From Phallusia mammillata (taxonomy: Eukaryota > Chordata > Ascidiacea > Phlebobranchia > Ascidiidae), in contig QLIY01000014.1 of assembly GCA_003260075.1 (NCBI GenBank), positions 12,545 to 76,544 of the forward strand: a DNA stretch of 64,000 nt, given 5' to 3'. The translations under genes and the position numbers were made by a program. Positions 63,959-64,000 of this stretch are shown here, piece after piece (the first letter of the stretch is position 1; each line of letters opens with the position of its first letter). The notes under the pieces are model-generated. The model ran no database searches. It was not told the origin of the DNA and saw only the letters and a program-made list of their open reading frames with translations.

Positions 63959-64000
63959 ACTGTTGGGATTCAGCCGGTTCGTACCGGTTCTATAGAACCG
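63959..64000 (+). mobile_element. MITE-A, left end, cut by window edge
   Basis: CACTGTTGGGATTCAGCCGG followed by TTCGTACCGG, the element start. Confidence 0.7.

Overview
This window is animal nuclear DNA. It is AT-rich, intron-rich, and holds four recognisable protein genes, all on the + strand, with standard GT-AG introns. The gene content, the high allelic divergence and the dense short transposons suggest an ascidian tunicate such as Ciona; that assignment is inference.

Layout: (1) 1-10.7 kb, the 3' part of PRPF19 (Prp19), the WD40 spliceosomal ubiquitin ligase; its U-box 5' exons lie upstream of the window. (2) 13.8-33.2 kb, a secreted PC5/PACE4-type proprotein convertase: signal peptide, prodomain, subtilisin-like catalytic domain, P domain, furin-type Cys-rich repeats, and two alternative terminal exons that each encode a PLAC domain. 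(3) 33.2-44.3 kb, a largely non-coding stretch with transposon copies and two weak candidate exons. (4) 44.3-61.0 kb, a secreted protein with seven thrombospondin type-1 (TSP1) repeats and a C-terminal trypsin-like protease; 17 exons give a 765-codon frame that closes exactly. (5) 62.2 kb to the end, the first exon of KTI12, present twice.

The assembly is badly affected by unresolved haplotypes. About 40 runs of C or G (8 to 93 bases), one 200-base T run and four single N characters sit at joins. Most joins lie between two nearly identical copies of the same segment, and exon copies differ almost only at synonymous sites. The longer runs replace real sequence inside repeats or exons. Several exons are therefore falsely duplicated or out of order, and one convertase exon is missing.

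The introns are full of short non-autonomous elements. At least seven are hAT-type MITEs, several with perfect 8-bp target duplications. There is also a tRNA-derived SINE. The most interesting signal is a set of hammerhead-ribozyme-like motifs (CUGAUGA, stem II, GAAAC). One is a nearly complete type I hammerhead in an intron of the protease gene at 56110-56203, with its cleavage triplet changed from GUC to GGC. Two repeat families carry a minimal hammerhead core with GAAAC followed directly by GUU or GUC, and both share the same stem I design. These may be remnants of retrozymes or Penelope-like retroelements.
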